Source: Pyxidicoccus caerfyrddinensis (GTDB lineage: Bacteria > Myxococcota > Myxococcia > Myxococcales > Myxococcaceae). From it: DNA of 64,000 nt. Every line of letters starts with the position of its first letter. Position 1 is the first letter of the stretch. The position numbers were made by a program, and so were the translations under genes. The notes beneath the pieces are model-generated. The model had not been told where the DNA came from. It worked only from the letters and a program-made list of their open reading frames with translations, and did not search any database. The stretch covers positions 62,001-126,000 of the forward strand of contig NZ_JAAIYA010000021.1 in assembly GCF_010894405.1 (NCBI RefSeq). The letters run 5' to 3'. Below, piece after piece: positions 32,307-41,988 of the stretch.

Positions 32307-32891
32307 CTAGTCCTCCCAGAGGACTCGAAGTTCGAGCGCGAGCGCGTCGAAGGGTTCGGCGCGGACGGTGGCCTCGCCCGCCCAGGTGGCGAGCCGCAGG
32401 TAGTGCGCCCCTTCGAGCCGCAGGACCTCCAGGGTGCGGGGCCGGGGGTCCACGAGCCAGACGTGCCGGATGCCTTCGCGCGCGTAGACGGTCAGCTTCT
32501 TGTCGCGGTCCAGCGCGGCGGTGGAGGGCGAGAGCACCTCGCAGACCCAGTCGGGGGCCACCGTCATGCCTTGAGCATCCGGAATCCGAGGCATGCGCTC
32601 CCGCCGCCAGCCCGCGACGTCCGGCACGAGCACGTCGCCTCCGAGATGCAACTCCGACATGAAGAGGAAGAGCCAACCTCCGGGGCCACCACGGCCCTTG
32701 AAGAATGGGTGGTACAGCTCCCCGAGCAAGTCGCCTGTGGCCGCCGACTGCAACATCGAGGGCCGGGGGCTCGCGTACAGCACGCCGCCAATGAGCTCAC
32801 CTATCTTGTCGGGAGGGAGTGCCTCCAAATCGGCGTAGGTGGCAGGTAGCTGGGTCGTCTTCCAAACTAGCAACCCTGGAGGTAGGCTCAT
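32307..32891 (-). CDS. Uma2-family (DUF820) PD-(D/E)XK endonuclease-like protein
   Basis: A 194-residue Uma2-type protein. The family N-terminus (TYADLEALPPDKIGELIGG) is followed by the nuclease core: DVLVPDVAGW gives the first Asp, and PDWVCEVLSPSTAALDRDKKLTVYAREG gives the Glu-x-(V/L)-S segment and following Lys pair. VWLVDPRPRTLEV completes the fold. Uma2 proteins are abundant in cyanobacteria and myxobacteria and have no settled function. It is 20 bp from the DUF155 gene and next to the accessory-looking cluster to its right. Confidence 0.88.
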   Translation of the reverse strand: MSLPPGLLVWKTTQLPATYADLEALPPDKIGELIGGVLYASPRPSMLQSAATGDLLGELYHPFFKGRGGPGGWLFLFMSELHLGGDVLVPDVAGWRRERMPRIPDAQGMTVAPDWVCEVLSPSTAALDRDKKLTVYAREGIRHVWLVDPRPRTLEVLRLEGAHYLRLATWAGEATVRAEPFDALALELRVLWED

Positions 32892-32987
32892 GGCCGGACC
32901 CTCTCACGCCGGTCCGACATTGCAAGCCGATGTAACTGGAGCGGGGGCCGGCGGAAACCAGGCGCCCCGACTCAGGCCCATTGCCTG

Positions 32988-33164
32988 TCAGTCGATGGGC
33001 TCATGCGGAGGAAACACCACGGGCTTGCCGGGGCCGGGGCTGTCATCCGGCAGGTGGCCGATATGCCCTGGCGTGGGGAGGGGACGGTCTCCCGCCTCGC
33101 GCTTGAGCGGTGTCTCGTCCTGGGGAAGCCGTGGGTCCTTCTTGGGAGTCTCGCGCTCGGCCAT
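32988..33164 (-). CDS. Small Pro-rich hypothetical protein (58 residues)
   Basis: A short gene with AGGAG 6 bases before the ATG at 33164. The peptide is charged and Pro-rich, beginning MAERETPKKDPRLPQDETPL and ending VVFPPHEPID. It has no Cys, signal peptide or membrane segment and is probably disordered. Codon use looks coding (third positions mostly G/C). It stands alone between the Uma2 gene and the RNA ligase gene. Function unknown. Confidence 0.7.
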   Translation of the reverse strand: MAERETPKKDPRLPQDETPLKREAGDRPLPTPGHIGHLPDDSPGPGKPVVFPPHEPID

Positions 33165-33286
33165 GGTTCGCTCCTTCCGTGAGGGAATGAAGGCGGGTTC
33201 AGTCCCTTCAAGTTAGGGAGCGGCACGGCCACGGGCAGACCTCACGGGCCGGACGCAGGGCTGCCGTCCGAGCCGGAGCGAGCCCG

Positions 33287-33976
33287 TCAGGTGGGCCTGC
33301 CAGGAGCCAGGATGTTGCGCTCCAGCGGCCGGGAGGACCAGTGCTCCTCGATGGCCTGGACGAACTCGGACCGCACGAGTTTCGCGCGAGCGAGCAGGAA
33401 GTCCCCTTCGTCGCGCCGCAGGTACACGCCTTCCATGGGCGAGGGGCCGAGGGAGGATGGCCCGAACAGCTTCATCACCTCGTCCACCATGAAGTGCCCC
33501 TTCGCGACTACGGGCACCCGCGCGAGCCCCAGCGACTCCGTCAGCGCATCCCGCCGAGCAGAGGACCAGAAGCGCCCTTCCCTCTTGTCGTAGACGTCGA
33601 AGGCGAGGAACCAGTCGGGCAGCGCGTCGTAGCGGACACTGTGGACGGCGAAGCACCACTCGCCAAAGAGCATCAGGTGGTCGCCGAGAGCGTCGACGAG
33701 TTGCTGGCGCCGGGCCTCCAACCATGGCCAGAGCGGCTGGAACTGAGGCGAGGCGCGAGTGCCCAGATAGGAGCCGCGGTTCTGCGCGCGCAACTCCCCG
33801 CCCGGCCCCACGGAGATGCCGAGGTTGGCGCCGTCCACCTTCTCCTCGACGAGTACCTCGCCACGGAGGAACTCACGAGCCTCGGCCGGGGAGAACACCT
33901 TGTCGTGGCGCACGGGTGCGGAGGAGAGCCAGTCGAGATGCGGGGTGTGCGGGAACTTGAAGAAGTCGTCCGCCAT
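33287..33976 (-). CDS. RNA ligase (Rnl2-like nucleotidyltransferase)
   Basis: A 229-residue ATP-dependent RNA ligase-like enzyme starting MADDFFKFPHTP. Nucleotidyltransferase motifs are in order: motif I EEKVDGANLGI with the AMP-acceptor Lys46, motif III-type LFGEWCFAVHSVRY, motif IIIa FLAFDVYD, motif IV MEGVYLR and motif V LARAKLVRSEF. It has no C-terminal extension, so it is a minimal catalytic domain. Such enzymes seal nicks in RNA. Its ATG overlaps the stop of the PIN gene, so ligase and nuclease should be made together. A repair or counter-balance role for the PIN activity is inferred from this coupling. Confidence 0.9.
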   Translation of the reverse strand: MADDFFKFPHTPHLDWLSSAPVRHDKVFSPAEAREFLRGEVLVEEKVDGANLGISVGPGGELRAQNRGSYLGTRASPQFQPLWPWLEARRQQLVDALGDHLMLFGEWCFAVHSVRYDALPDWFLAFDVYDKREGRFWSSARRDALTESLGLARVPVVAKGHFMVDEVMKLFGPSSLGPSPMEGVYLRRDEGDFLLARAKLVRSEFVQAIEEHWSSRPLERNILAPGRPT

Positions 33977-34500
33977 CACTGGCCGCCCTTGCGCTCGTGA
34001 ATCTCCTCGATGTCCTTCGGGCAGAGGAACTGGACCTGCACACCGGAAGTATGGAGGGCCTTCCGCAGGCCCCACCACTTGCTGTCCGTGGCCTGGAGGA
34101 TGACGGGCCGCAGAGGGTGGGCGCAGCTCACCGCGACGAACTTGCGGTCCATCGGGTCGAAGCTGGAGAGCGCTTCGTCACGCGGGAACTCGTCGAAGTC
34201 GCGCGGGTCCTCCTTGCGCGGCGTCAGCCGGACCATCGAGACGTGCTTAGTGTTGGCACGGTTCGTCAGCACCCACTTGAGGAATCGGTCTCCGATTCCC
34301 GGCTGCCCCGTAGGGGACAGCTTGTTCTTGTACTCGTTGATGATGAGCCAGTGTTCGTCCAAGACGAGGTGTCCCGTCGTCATCACGGCCTGGAGCGCAT
34401 GGACACAGGCCAGCACGCAAGCAGGACTCGGGGCATCCTTCTTGTTGGCCGTGAGCGGGACGTTGGTATCGACGACGGAGGGAGGAACTGACGCCCTCAT
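33976..34500 (-). CDS. PIN-like nuclease domain protein
   Basis: A 174-residue protein with the PIN acidic pattern: Asp11 in VVDTNVPLTAN, an acid in VLDEHWLIINEY, Asp pair in SSFDPMDRKFVAVS and a last Asp in LQATDSKWWG. PIN domains are metal-dependent ribonucleases, often toxins. It has no adjacent VapB-type antitoxin. It overlaps the AAA ATPase gene by 4 bases upstream and the RNA ligase by 1-3 bases downstream. The ATPase-nuclease pairing resembles two-gene defence systems in which an ABC-type ATPase controls an effector nuclease. The target RNA is unknown. Confidence 0.82.
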   Translation of the reverse strand: MRASVPPSVVDTNVPLTANKKDAPSPACVLACVHALQAVMTTGHLVLDEHWLIINEYKNKLSPTGQPGIGDRFLKWVLTNRANTKHVSMVRLTPRKEDPRDFDEFPRDEALSSFDPMDRKFVAVSCAHPLRPVILQATDSKWWGLRKALHTSGVQVQFLCPKDIEEIHERKGGQ

Positions 34501-35903
34501 TCCTTCTCCTGCTCTGTCTGGCGCCTCACCGCGGCCTCGGTCATGGCGACGAGATCGCCCATCTCGTCGCCGAAGAAGTTCTCAGGCCAGTTGGCGATGT
34601 TGCCGTCCTCGTCGAGCCTGAGTTCTTCGATGCGCGAACCATCCGGGCCGGGCGAGCAGAAGTAGAGTGCCGCGTCCTCGCGCTTCAAGCGCCCTTCTGC
34701 GATGCGCCGTTGGATGCGCCGCAACAGGTGCTCAGAGTGGCTCTCAATGAGGAACTGTACGCGACGAGTACTTCCTCCCTCCTTCGCATCCAGGGCTTCA
34801 ATAAAAAGGTCCCCAAGCTCACTCTGGGCGTGTGGGTGGAGGTGGAGTTCAGGCTGCTCGAAAATGACTGTGGAGCCCGGTTCCGCATAGAAGCATTGAA
34901 CCAGCACGGGCAGCACCTGGGAGACACCAAACCCAACGTCCACCAAGCTGACGTCTCTGGCGCTTCCGGGCGTCCTAACGAGCAACTCGTACTCTTTGCG
35001 ACGCTCAGCGACGACGCGGGCCTGGAAGGACTCAAGCAAGCCCATGTTCATGAGGTGCCTAGCGATGACCTCCAAGAAGGGGCGATCCTTCTGACCTCCT
35101 GATGTAACGAGACGCTCCTGCGCCGCTAGCAAGGCGGGCACTGTCCGTTCACCCGCACTTCCCACTTCTTTTGGGGCTTCACCCGACCAGGAGTAGGTGC
35201 GCCAAGGTTTCTGACGAAGAGGTCCCAAGTACTCGATCGCATCGAACTGCTGCTCTAGGTCGTATGCGAGGTCATCAATGCCGCTAAGGATGGCGTTCCT
35301 CCGGTAGAACAGCTTGATCGCATGAGGAAAGCCGTAGAAGTGAAGAGGCGGCGGAAGCGGTGCCAGCTCCCGACGGAGAACGGGAGGAGGTTCAGCAACC
35401 AGCATGTAGCCATCACCAGCTACCTTCTGCATGCCCAGCCGCGTTGGCAGGCGCTGTGCCCCTGCTTGGTGGACAACGCTGCGGTCAAAGCGAAAGGAAA
35501 AACTCTTTACTTCGACACGCTCTGTCGGTCCTTCAGCGCGTCCGATGGAAGCCTCGAAAGTGAGCCGAGGCCGACGGAGAACGATCTTTCCTTCTTCGTC
35601 CGCATCCATTGCCCTGGACAAGCGGTGCTTCCACTCCACCTCAAATCGGAGCACCGCTGCCGGGTCATGGTTGAACACCATCTCTGGCCATACCCCTAGC
35701 TCCACGAGCGAGTCTGCATCGCCGAAGTGTAATACGCGGCGTTGATCACGAGACTGGGCCGTCTGCTTCAGCATCAGCAGGAACTGCTGGAGGCTCGTCT
35801 TCCCGGAACTGTTCTTTCCGAAGAAGACCGTCAGCGGCGCGAGTCGGATGTCCCCCGTGTCCTTCCACGCCTTGAAGTTCTGGATGCGAAGCCGCGTGAA
35901 CAT
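34497..35903 (-). CDS. ABC-type AAA ATPase with DUF3696-like C-terminus (OLD-like, no TOPRIM)
   Basis: A 468-residue ATPase of the SMC/OLD/RecF type. It begins FTRLRIQNFKAWKDTGDI and has Walker A FFGKNSSGKTSL (residues 28-39), a signature-like segment VDVGFGVSQVLPVL, Walker B TVIFEQPELHLHPHAQ and the switch His in LIESHSEHLLRRI. The C-terminus (LDEDGNIANWPENFFGDEMGDL) matches the DUF3696 tail. There is no TOPRIM nuclease domain; the coupled PIN gene may supply the nuclease. Base composition falls in this gene compared with its neighbours (more A/T in 34.9-35.8 kb), which suggests transfer. The stop overlaps the PIN start. Confidence 0.9.
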   Translation of the reverse strand: MFTRLRIQNFKAWKDTGDIRLAPLTVFFGKNSSGKTSLQQFLLMLKQTAQSRDQRRVLHFGDADSLVELGVWPEMVFNHDPAAVLRFEVEWKHRLSRAMDADEEGKIVLRRPRLTFEASIGRAEGPTERVEVKSFSFRFDRSVVHQAGAQRLPTRLGMQKVAGDGYMLVAEPPPVLRRELAPLPPPLHFYGFPHAIKLFYRRNAILSGIDDLAYDLEQQFDAIEYLGPLRQKPWRTYSWSGEAPKEVGSAGERTVPALLAAQERLVTSGGQKDRPFLEVIARHLMNMGLLESFQARVVAERRKEYELLVRTPGSARDVSLVDVGFGVSQVLPVLVQCFYAEPGSTVIFEQPELHLHPHAQSELGDLFIEALDAKEGGSTRRVQFLIESHSEHLLRRIQRRIAEGRLKREDAALYFCSPGPDGSRIEELRLDEDGNIANWPENFFGDEMGDLVAMTEAAVRRQTEQEKE

Positions 35904-35917
35904 GTCCCCTTTCTACC

Positions 35918-36742
35918 TCACTCCCACAGCCTAGGTTCCGACCGAACAGCGATGAGTTCGGCACGCTCCCCGTCCCTGAGAAACGTGGCAGCCAGAGTCA
36001 GCGCGCACTCCGCAGCCTCAAGTTCCTCCTCCCACTCCAGTTCCGCATCCTGCCAGGCGTGGACCAGGTTCAAGGTGGCCTCCGGGTCCATTAGCTTCTC
36101 GTGAGGTACCGGCTTCCTCCCCCGGACCTTCAGCCCCGTGCGCGCCACCCGCACCACCTCGGCCGCCCACATCGAAGGCAGTGGCACCGGATGCAGTCCG
36201 CAGAACACCGATAGCCCCAGGTACTCCACCACCCGCCCCAGCACCGCGTCGCGAGCCCCGAGTTGCATCGAGCCCAGCACCTCCCGCACGAAGCACTCGT
36301 CACCCCGCAGCAGGTCCTTCACCCCGAGCCCCTCCCCCTCGTAGACCTCGCGCACCTCCCAGACGGACACGACTGCCGTCCTCTGGGCCTCCAGCCACTT
36401 CCGCTCGGCTCCCTCCAACCTCACGCCGGCATCCTCTAGGAACCACTCGCGCACGGGGCGGCCCTCCGTGGGCCAGTGGTGCACTGCCCAGGGGACGAAG
36501 AGCTGCAGGTCTTCCGACTCTCCAGCCATGTCCTCGAAGAAGGCCTCCATGGCATTCGGGAGCCACCCTTCGCCGAAGCGGCGCCGCGCGAAGCGCAGCA
36601 TGTCCTCCGCCAGGTGCTCGTCACGCCGATGCACCCCGACTCCCGGGGGCGTCCGCCTCGAAGCAGCCTTGCCAGCACTACGCCGCTTGGACGGTTGCCC
36701 GCTTCCACGCGGGCATGACTCGCGCCTTCCGGAGCGACTCAT
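35918..36742 (-). CDS. Hypothetical protein leading the AAA-PIN-ligase cluster
   Basis: A 274-residue soluble protein. GGAGG lies 6 bases before the ATG at 36742, better than the Met four codons upstream. The N-terminus is basic. The middle (FVPWAVHHWPTEGRPVREWFLEDAG, WLEAQRTAVVSVWEVREVYEGEGLGVKDLLRG, LGRVVEYLGLSVFCGLHPVPLP) resembles the region found in some SEC-C-motif proteins, but no terminal SEC-C zinc motif is present. The stop is 14 bp from the AAA ATPase start, so it is probably in the same operon. Its role there is unknown; such proteins also occur elsewhere in myxobacteria without an ATPase partner. Confidence 0.75.
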   Translation of the reverse strand: MSRSGRRESCPRGSGQPSKRRSAGKAASRRTPPGVGVHRRDEHLAEDMLRFARRRFGEGWLPNAMEAFFEDMAGESEDLQLFVPWAVHHWPTEGRPVREWFLEDAGVRLEGAERKWLEAQRTAVVSVWEVREVYEGEGLGVKDLLRGDECFVREVLGSMQLGARDAVLGRVVEYLGLSVFCGLHPVPLPSMWAAEVVRVARTGLKVRGRKPVPHEKLMDPEATLNLVHAWQDAELEWEEELEAAECALTLAATFLRDGERAELIAVRSEPRLWE

Positions 36743-36971
36743 CGGAACCTCCACTGCACGTCCTACAGGTCACTTGGAGTGTAGGCCGTGCCCCTGCATG
36801 AAGTAGGACGCCAGGGTCGCCTCGGACGAACGAAGCTCAGCCTGCCACCGCAGAACCCTCCACCGGGCACTCAAGTGCGAGTCGGTCACCAGCCCGGCCT
36901 TCTGCAAGAAGCGCGAGGTCAGCAAGTGGCAATGAGGGGCACCGCCCGAGCGCCCCTCTCCAGCCAGCCCC

Positions 36972-37850
36972 TCACGGCCCGCGGTGCCGCGCCGACGGCG
37001 GCGCCAGCTCCGTGCGCACGTCCCACAGCTCCGGGAAGAAGCGCAGGTCCAACGCCTTGCGCAGGAAGCCCACGCCCGACGAGCCGCCCGTGCCCTGCTT
37101 GAAGCCGATGATGCGCATCACCGTCATCATGTGTCGGTAGCGCCAGAGCTGGAACCGCTCCTCCGTGTCCACCAGCTTCTCGCACATCTCATACGCGTCC
37201 CAGTGCGCCTCGGTGTCCTCGTAGATGCGCCGGAACACCTCCACCACCTCCGGGCTCTTCTCATACGGCTGGCGCCAGTCGCGCTGCACGTGGCTCTGCG
37301 GCACCTTGTGCCCCATGCGCGCCAGGTGCCTCAGGAACTCGTCGTAGAGGCCGGGCGACTCCAGCAGTCGCTCCAATTCCGCATGCACCGCCGGCACGTG
37401 CTTGAAGGGCCCCAGCGCGTTCGGGTCCTTGTTGCCGAGCAGGAACTCCACCTGGCGGTACTGGAAGCTCTGGAACCCCGACGCGCTGCCGAGCGTGTCC
37501 CGGAACTCCAGGTACTCATTCGGGGTGAGCGTCTCCAGCACGCTCCACTGCTCGAAGAGCATCCGCTGGATGTGCGCCACGCGTGCGAAAATCTTGAAGG
37601 AGGGCTCCAGCCGGTCCGCCTGCACGTAGCGGATGCATGCGCCGAGCTCGTGGATGAGCAGCTTCATCCACAGCTCGCTCGTCTGGTGCTGGATGATGAA
37701 CAACAGCTCGTCGTGGTGGGGAGGCTGCGAGCGCGTCACCTGCGCAGACAGCAGCCGGTCGAGCTGAAGATAGTCACCGTACGTGGTCCTGCCGGCCAGG
37801 TCGGTGATGATTCCAGGCTCCAGGTCTCGTTTGTTCATGGGCCCGGGCAT
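36972..37850 (-). CDS. kynA: Tryptophan 2,3-dioxygenase
   Basis: A 292-residue haem dioxygenase catalysing the first step of the kynurenine pathway. Family motifs: [40 protein letters not shown] with the substrate-site residues, [18 protein letters not shown], and [24 protein letters not shown] with the haem-ligand His and the GTGGSSG loop. It is full length. The ATG at 37850 has AGGAG five bases upstream; a second Met four codons on is less well placed. The other kynurenine genes are not in the window. Confidence 0.95.
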   Translation of the reverse strand: MPGPMNKRDLEPGIITDLAGRTTYGDYLQLDRLLSAQVTRSQPPHHDELLFIIQHQTSELWMKLLIHELGACIRYVQADRLEPSFKIFARVAHIQRMLFEQWSVLETLTPNEYLEFRDTLGSASGFQSFQYRQVEFLLGNKDPNALGPFKHVPAVHAELERLLESPGLYDEFLRHLARMGHKVPQSHVQRDWRQPYEKSPEVVEVFRRIYEDTEAHWDAYEMCEKLVDTEERFQLWRYRHMMTVMRIIGFKQGTGGSSGVGFLRKALDLRFFPELWDVRTELAPPSARHRGP

Positions 37851-37984
37851 ACATGCTCCTGCGAACCCCCGCGAGCAAGTCTCTCTCGCACGGGCATACC
37901 CCGAACCTCCTCCCGACGGCATGGGAGCTCGGTAGACGGGGGCGCGGTCACATTCTGCCCGGGCCGGGGCAGCGTGCCGCTAGG

Positions 37985-38506
37985 CTAACCTGCGTTTCCA
38001 GCCTGGGCGGCCGCTGCCAGCGCCTTGGACGCGGCGCGTCCACGGGGCAGCTTGATGTCCTCGACGCTGTTGGAGTCGGCGTAGTCCTTCCACGCGGACG
38101 GGCGGCGGTTGGTCTTCTCGAGCATCCGCAGCTTCTGGTAGTGGGCCGCGCAGTAGCCCTTGGTGCGGCTGGGCTTGCCGCAGTTCTTGATGGCGCACTC
38201 GCGGGCGCCCTCGTTGCCCGCCGCGGGCTTGCGGCCCCGGCGCTTGCCAACCGCCGCCGGCGCGGCCACGACGGCGCGCGAGGGAGGACGGCCAGGGCCA
38301 CGACGGACCGCCTTGCCAGCCGGCGCCTGCGCGCCGAACAGGGGGCCTACCACCTCGGCCAGAGGGGCCAGCCGCTCGGCCACGTTGCGAAGCGCATCCA
38401 AGTCTGCCGTGCCCGCCTCCAGGCGCGACACCACGTCGCGGAGGGGCTTGAGCTGCGCGTCAATCTCGTTGCGGATCATGTCCCGAAACGCTTTATCTAC
38501 GGACAT
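37985..38506 (-). CDS. AT-hook / Cys-His motif DNA-binding-like protein
   Basis: A 173-residue basic protein. Residues 1-65 are helical and contain a short coiled-coil-like stretch. An AT-hook-like RRGPGRPPS lies near residue 70, followed by KRRGRKP. A compact CAIKNCGKPSRTKGYCAAHYQKLR supplies Cys, Cys, Cys and His in a zinc-finger-like spacing, and the tail is Lys/Ala-rich. This fits a small chromatin-like or regulatory protein of the sort known in myxobacteria (CarD and others use AT-hooks). The upstream 100 bp are AT-rich, with TTTAGACAAATCCTAATTT on the minus strand, suggesting a strong promoter. Confidence 0.82.
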   Translation of the reverse strand: MSVDKAFRDMIRNEIDAQLKPLRDVVSRLEAGTADLDALRNVAERLAPLAEVVGPLFGAQAPAGKAVRRGPGRPPSRAVVAAPAAVGKRRGRKPAAGNEGARECAIKNCGKPSRTKGYCAAHYQKLRMLEKTNRRPSAWKDYADSNSVEDIKLPRGRAASKALAAAAQAGNAG

Positions 38507-38696
38507 TCGTTGAATCCTCACCTGGGAAACGAAGGGGGGTTGCTGATGGAAGACGAGGGGTGTCTTGTGATGCAGGCATACCCTTACCTTCCAAATTAGG
38601 ATTTGTCTAAAGGAAGTGATAAAAGTTGTGACTGAGCAACGGAGCCCGGCCCCTTTGTCGCAGGTCTCACCTGTTTCCCGGCGCTCGGCTCCAGGG

Positions 38697-39194
38697 TCAG
38701 CCGTCCCAGCGGAGGGTCTCCAGCAGGGGGCCGCGTCCCGGGACGTGGAAGGCGTGGGCGCGCGCGAGCAACTCCTCGCGGGTGGACGATAAATCACGCC
38801 TCAAATCATCCAGTTGCTGCGCATCCAGCGCCATCCTCAGCCTTGGCAACATGGCACTCTCTTCTTCTTGGAAATGCGCCACGACCAGGTCTTCGAGGGC
38901 GAAAAGACGTGCCTGCCACTCGGGATGACCGGGGGGAAGCTCTTCCAATTCGTCCATCAGCTCCCGCATGGCGAGGTGGTCTTCGGCCTCCTCGCGGGCC
39001 CGGGAGCGGCCCTCCACCTGCATGAGCAGCGGATAGAAGCAGCGCTCTTCCAGGCGGGAGTGGAGTCGGAGTAACTCCAACAATTCAGCTACTTGAGAGC
39101 GCAGGTCCTCGGAATCTCCTCCCGAGCCCAGCCGCTCGAAGCATTCCTCCAGCTCGCGGTGCTGGTCGATGAGGATGTCGAACGGATTGCCCAT
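38697..39194 (-). CDS. Hemerythrin HHE-domain protein
   Basis: A 165-residue four-helix protein with the diiron ligand pattern of the HHE family: IDQHRELEECF, LHSRLEERCFYP, AEDHLAMRELMDELE and VAHFQEEESAMLP. The His and Glu residues needed for two irons are present. Such proteins bind oxygen or nitric oxide or store iron. It is a single gene with no obvious partner; the next gene to its left on the same strand is the AT-hook gene. Confidence 0.92.
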   Translation of the reverse strand: MGNPFDILIDQHRELEECFERLGSGGDSEDLRSQVAELLELLRLHSRLEERCFYPLLMQVEGRSRAREEAEDHLAMRELMDELEELPPGHPEWQARLFALEDLVVAHFQEEESAMLPRLRMALDAQQLDDLRRDLSSTREELLARAHAFHVPGRGPLLETLRWDG

Positions 39195-39395
39195 GTCCCA
39201 ACGTTCGACATTGTAGAGGAAGCAGACAACCGGAGCAGGGCTTCAGCCTGCCATTAATCCTGCTCACGCAAAGCACACCGCCCTGCCAGGTGGGGTGCGG
39301 AAGGGTGTCTCAGGAGACAGGCGCCTGCCCGGCAGGGCGCCCTCCGGGAAGAGCCCGGGTGGCGGAGCGCGGGGGCGTCTCCATCTTTCTTCCCC

Positions 39396-40118
39396 GTGGA
39401 AGCCTCGCTCGCCAGCCTGCGCCGGGCCGTGTACCGCTTCGCCGAGGGGGGCGCGGCGCTGTCGGCCCTGTACCACCGCGCGAAGCTGGTGGGCACCGAA
39501 TACCTGCCGCGGACCGGGCCCGTGCTGCTGGTGGGCAACCACGGCGTCTGGGGCTACGAGACGCCCGCCTTCTTCCACCTCCTGCACAAAGCCACCGGCC
39601 GCCATCCGCTGGGGCTGGCCGAGCGGGGCTTCTTCCGAATCCCGCTGGTGCGCACGGTGCTGCCCTGGCTGGGGGGCGTGGAGGGCACGCGGGAGAACGC
39701 GCTGGCATCGCTGAAGGCGGGGGAGCTGGTGGTCTGCTACCCCGGCGGCGCGCACGAGACGTTCAAGCGCAGCCACGGGCGCTACCAGCTGCGCTGGGAG
39801 CGGGCGCTGGGCTTCGTGCGGCTCGCGGCGCACGCGGGGGTGCCGGTGGTGCCCTTCGCGGGCTTCGGCGTGGACGACACCTTCTTCTGGCCGCCGGGCG
39901 AGGAGCGGCTGTGCCTGCGCCTGGCGGCGGGGGACAAGTACCGGATGCCGCTGGTGATGGGACTGGGGCCGCTGCCGCTGCCCGTGCAGCTCACCTTCGC
40001 GGTGGGCGCGCCGCTCGAGCCGCCCCCCGCGGACGCGTCCGAGTCCCGCCTGCGCAACTTCAGGGACCGCGTGGCCGCGAGCGTCCGGCGGCTGCTGGTG
40101 AGGGCCTGTCATGCTTGA
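39396..40118 (+). CDS. PlsC-type lysophospholipid/glycerolipid acyltransferase
   Basis: A 240-residue acyltransferase. The NHx4E-type catalytic motif is NHGVWGYETPAFF (residues about 48-60) and the phosphate-binding motif is YPGGAHETFKRS. Later strands VPVVPFAGFGVDD match DAGAT-like members. The GTG at 39396 is the first plausible start; its upstream region has no strong ribosome site. The stop overlaps the next gene by 8 bases, so it is cotranscribed with an alpha/beta hydrolase. The pair suggests lipid remodelling or storage-lipid turnover. Confidence 0.87.
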   Translation: MEASLASLRRAVYRFAEGGAALSALYHRAKLVGTEYLPRTGPVLLVGNHGVWGYETPAFFHLLHKATGRHPLGLAERGFFRIPLVRTVLPWLGGVEGTRENALASLKAGELVVCYPGGAHETFKRSHGRYQLRWERALGFVRLAAHAGVPVVPFAGFGVDDTFFWPPGEERLCLRLAAGDKYRMPLVMGLGPLPLPVQLTFAVGAPLEPPPADASESRLRNFRDRVAASVRRLLVRACHA

Positions 40119-40989
40119 TGCCTCGTCGCTTCCGCCCGTCAGTCACCGCACGCCGCCGCTCGTCCCGGACGTGGAGGACATCCAGTCCGGCTACGAGCAC
40201 CTGCTCCACGAGGAGCGCCTGGTGCGGGGCACGCCGGTGCGCCTGTTCACCTTCCCTGGCAGCAACCTGAGGGCGACGCACACCGTGGTGTGCCTGCCGG
40301 GGCTGGGCGCCAGCGGCCGCTCCTTCGCGCCCATGGGCCCGCTGGCGGATGAATTGCGGCTGCTGCTGTGGACGCCGCCGCTGCGCACCCCGGCCACGCA
40401 CTCGCCGCTCCAGTGGAACCTGGCCGTGCTGGACCACTCGGAGGCGGGGCTGCCGGAGCGCTTCGCGCTGGTGGGTTCCTCGTACGGGAGCCTGCTGTCC
40501 ATTGCCTATACGCTGGCGCACCCGGAGCGGGTGAAGGCGCTGGTGCTGGTGTCGCCGGTGGCCAGCGTGCACCGCATCCGCCGGCTGGCGCTGACGCTGT
40601 CCACGCTGGTGCGCTCGCCCAAGCCGCTGGCGTACCTGATGGCCCCCACGGTGGCGCGGGTGCTGGGCGGCCCGCATCTGCCGCCGGAGGGACGCGCGGA
40701 AATCGTCCGCGAGGCGCGGCGGCTGTCATCCATGGAACTGCTGCGCCGCCTGCGCGACGTGCTGGCGGCGGACTTCATGCCACGGCTCCATGAAATCAAG
40801 GTGCCCACGCTCATCATCCAGGGCGGCAGGGACCTGCTGGTACCCACGCGCGCCGCGCGGGACGTGGCCGAGCACATTCCCGGGGCCCGCATGGAGGTCC
40901 TCCGGGAGGCCAGCCACCTGCCGTACATGAGCCACGCGCAGGCCTTCAACAACTTCGTCGGAGACTTCCTCCTGAAGCACGCGGACTGA
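40111..40989 (+). CDS. Alpha/beta-fold hydrolase
   Basis: A 292-residue hydrolase. The oxyanion region is VVCLPGLGASGRSF, the nucleophile elbow is LVGSSYGSLLS (Ser in G-S-S-Y-G), the acid is in IIQGGRDLLVPT, and the catalytic His is in EASHLPYMSHAQAFN. There is no signal peptide. It overlaps the acyltransferase gene, and the two look like a lipid-active pair. The substrate is not known; lipase, esterase and epoxide hydrolase relatives share this fold. Confidence 0.9.
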   Translation: MLDASSLPPVSHRTPPLVPDVEDIQSGYEHLLHEERLVRGTPVRLFTFPGSNLRATHTVVCLPGLGASGRSFAPMGPLADELRLLLWTPPLRTPATHSPLQWNLAVLDHSEAGLPERFALVGSSYGSLLSIAYTLAHPERVKALVLVSPVASVHRIRRLALTLSTLVRSPKPLAYLMAPTVARVLGGPHLPPEGRAEIVREARRLSSMELLRRLRDVLAADFMPRLHEIKVPTLIIQGGRDLLVPTRAARDVAEHIPGARMEVLREASHLPYMSHAQAFNNFVGDFLLKHAD

Positions 40990-41013
40990 AAGACGCCGCA
41001 TCGCCAGACATCC

Positions 41014-41952
<939 letters not shown>

Positions 41953-41988
41953 CGCCGGGGCGCCGGGCGGGTATCCTCCGCTCCGCCC

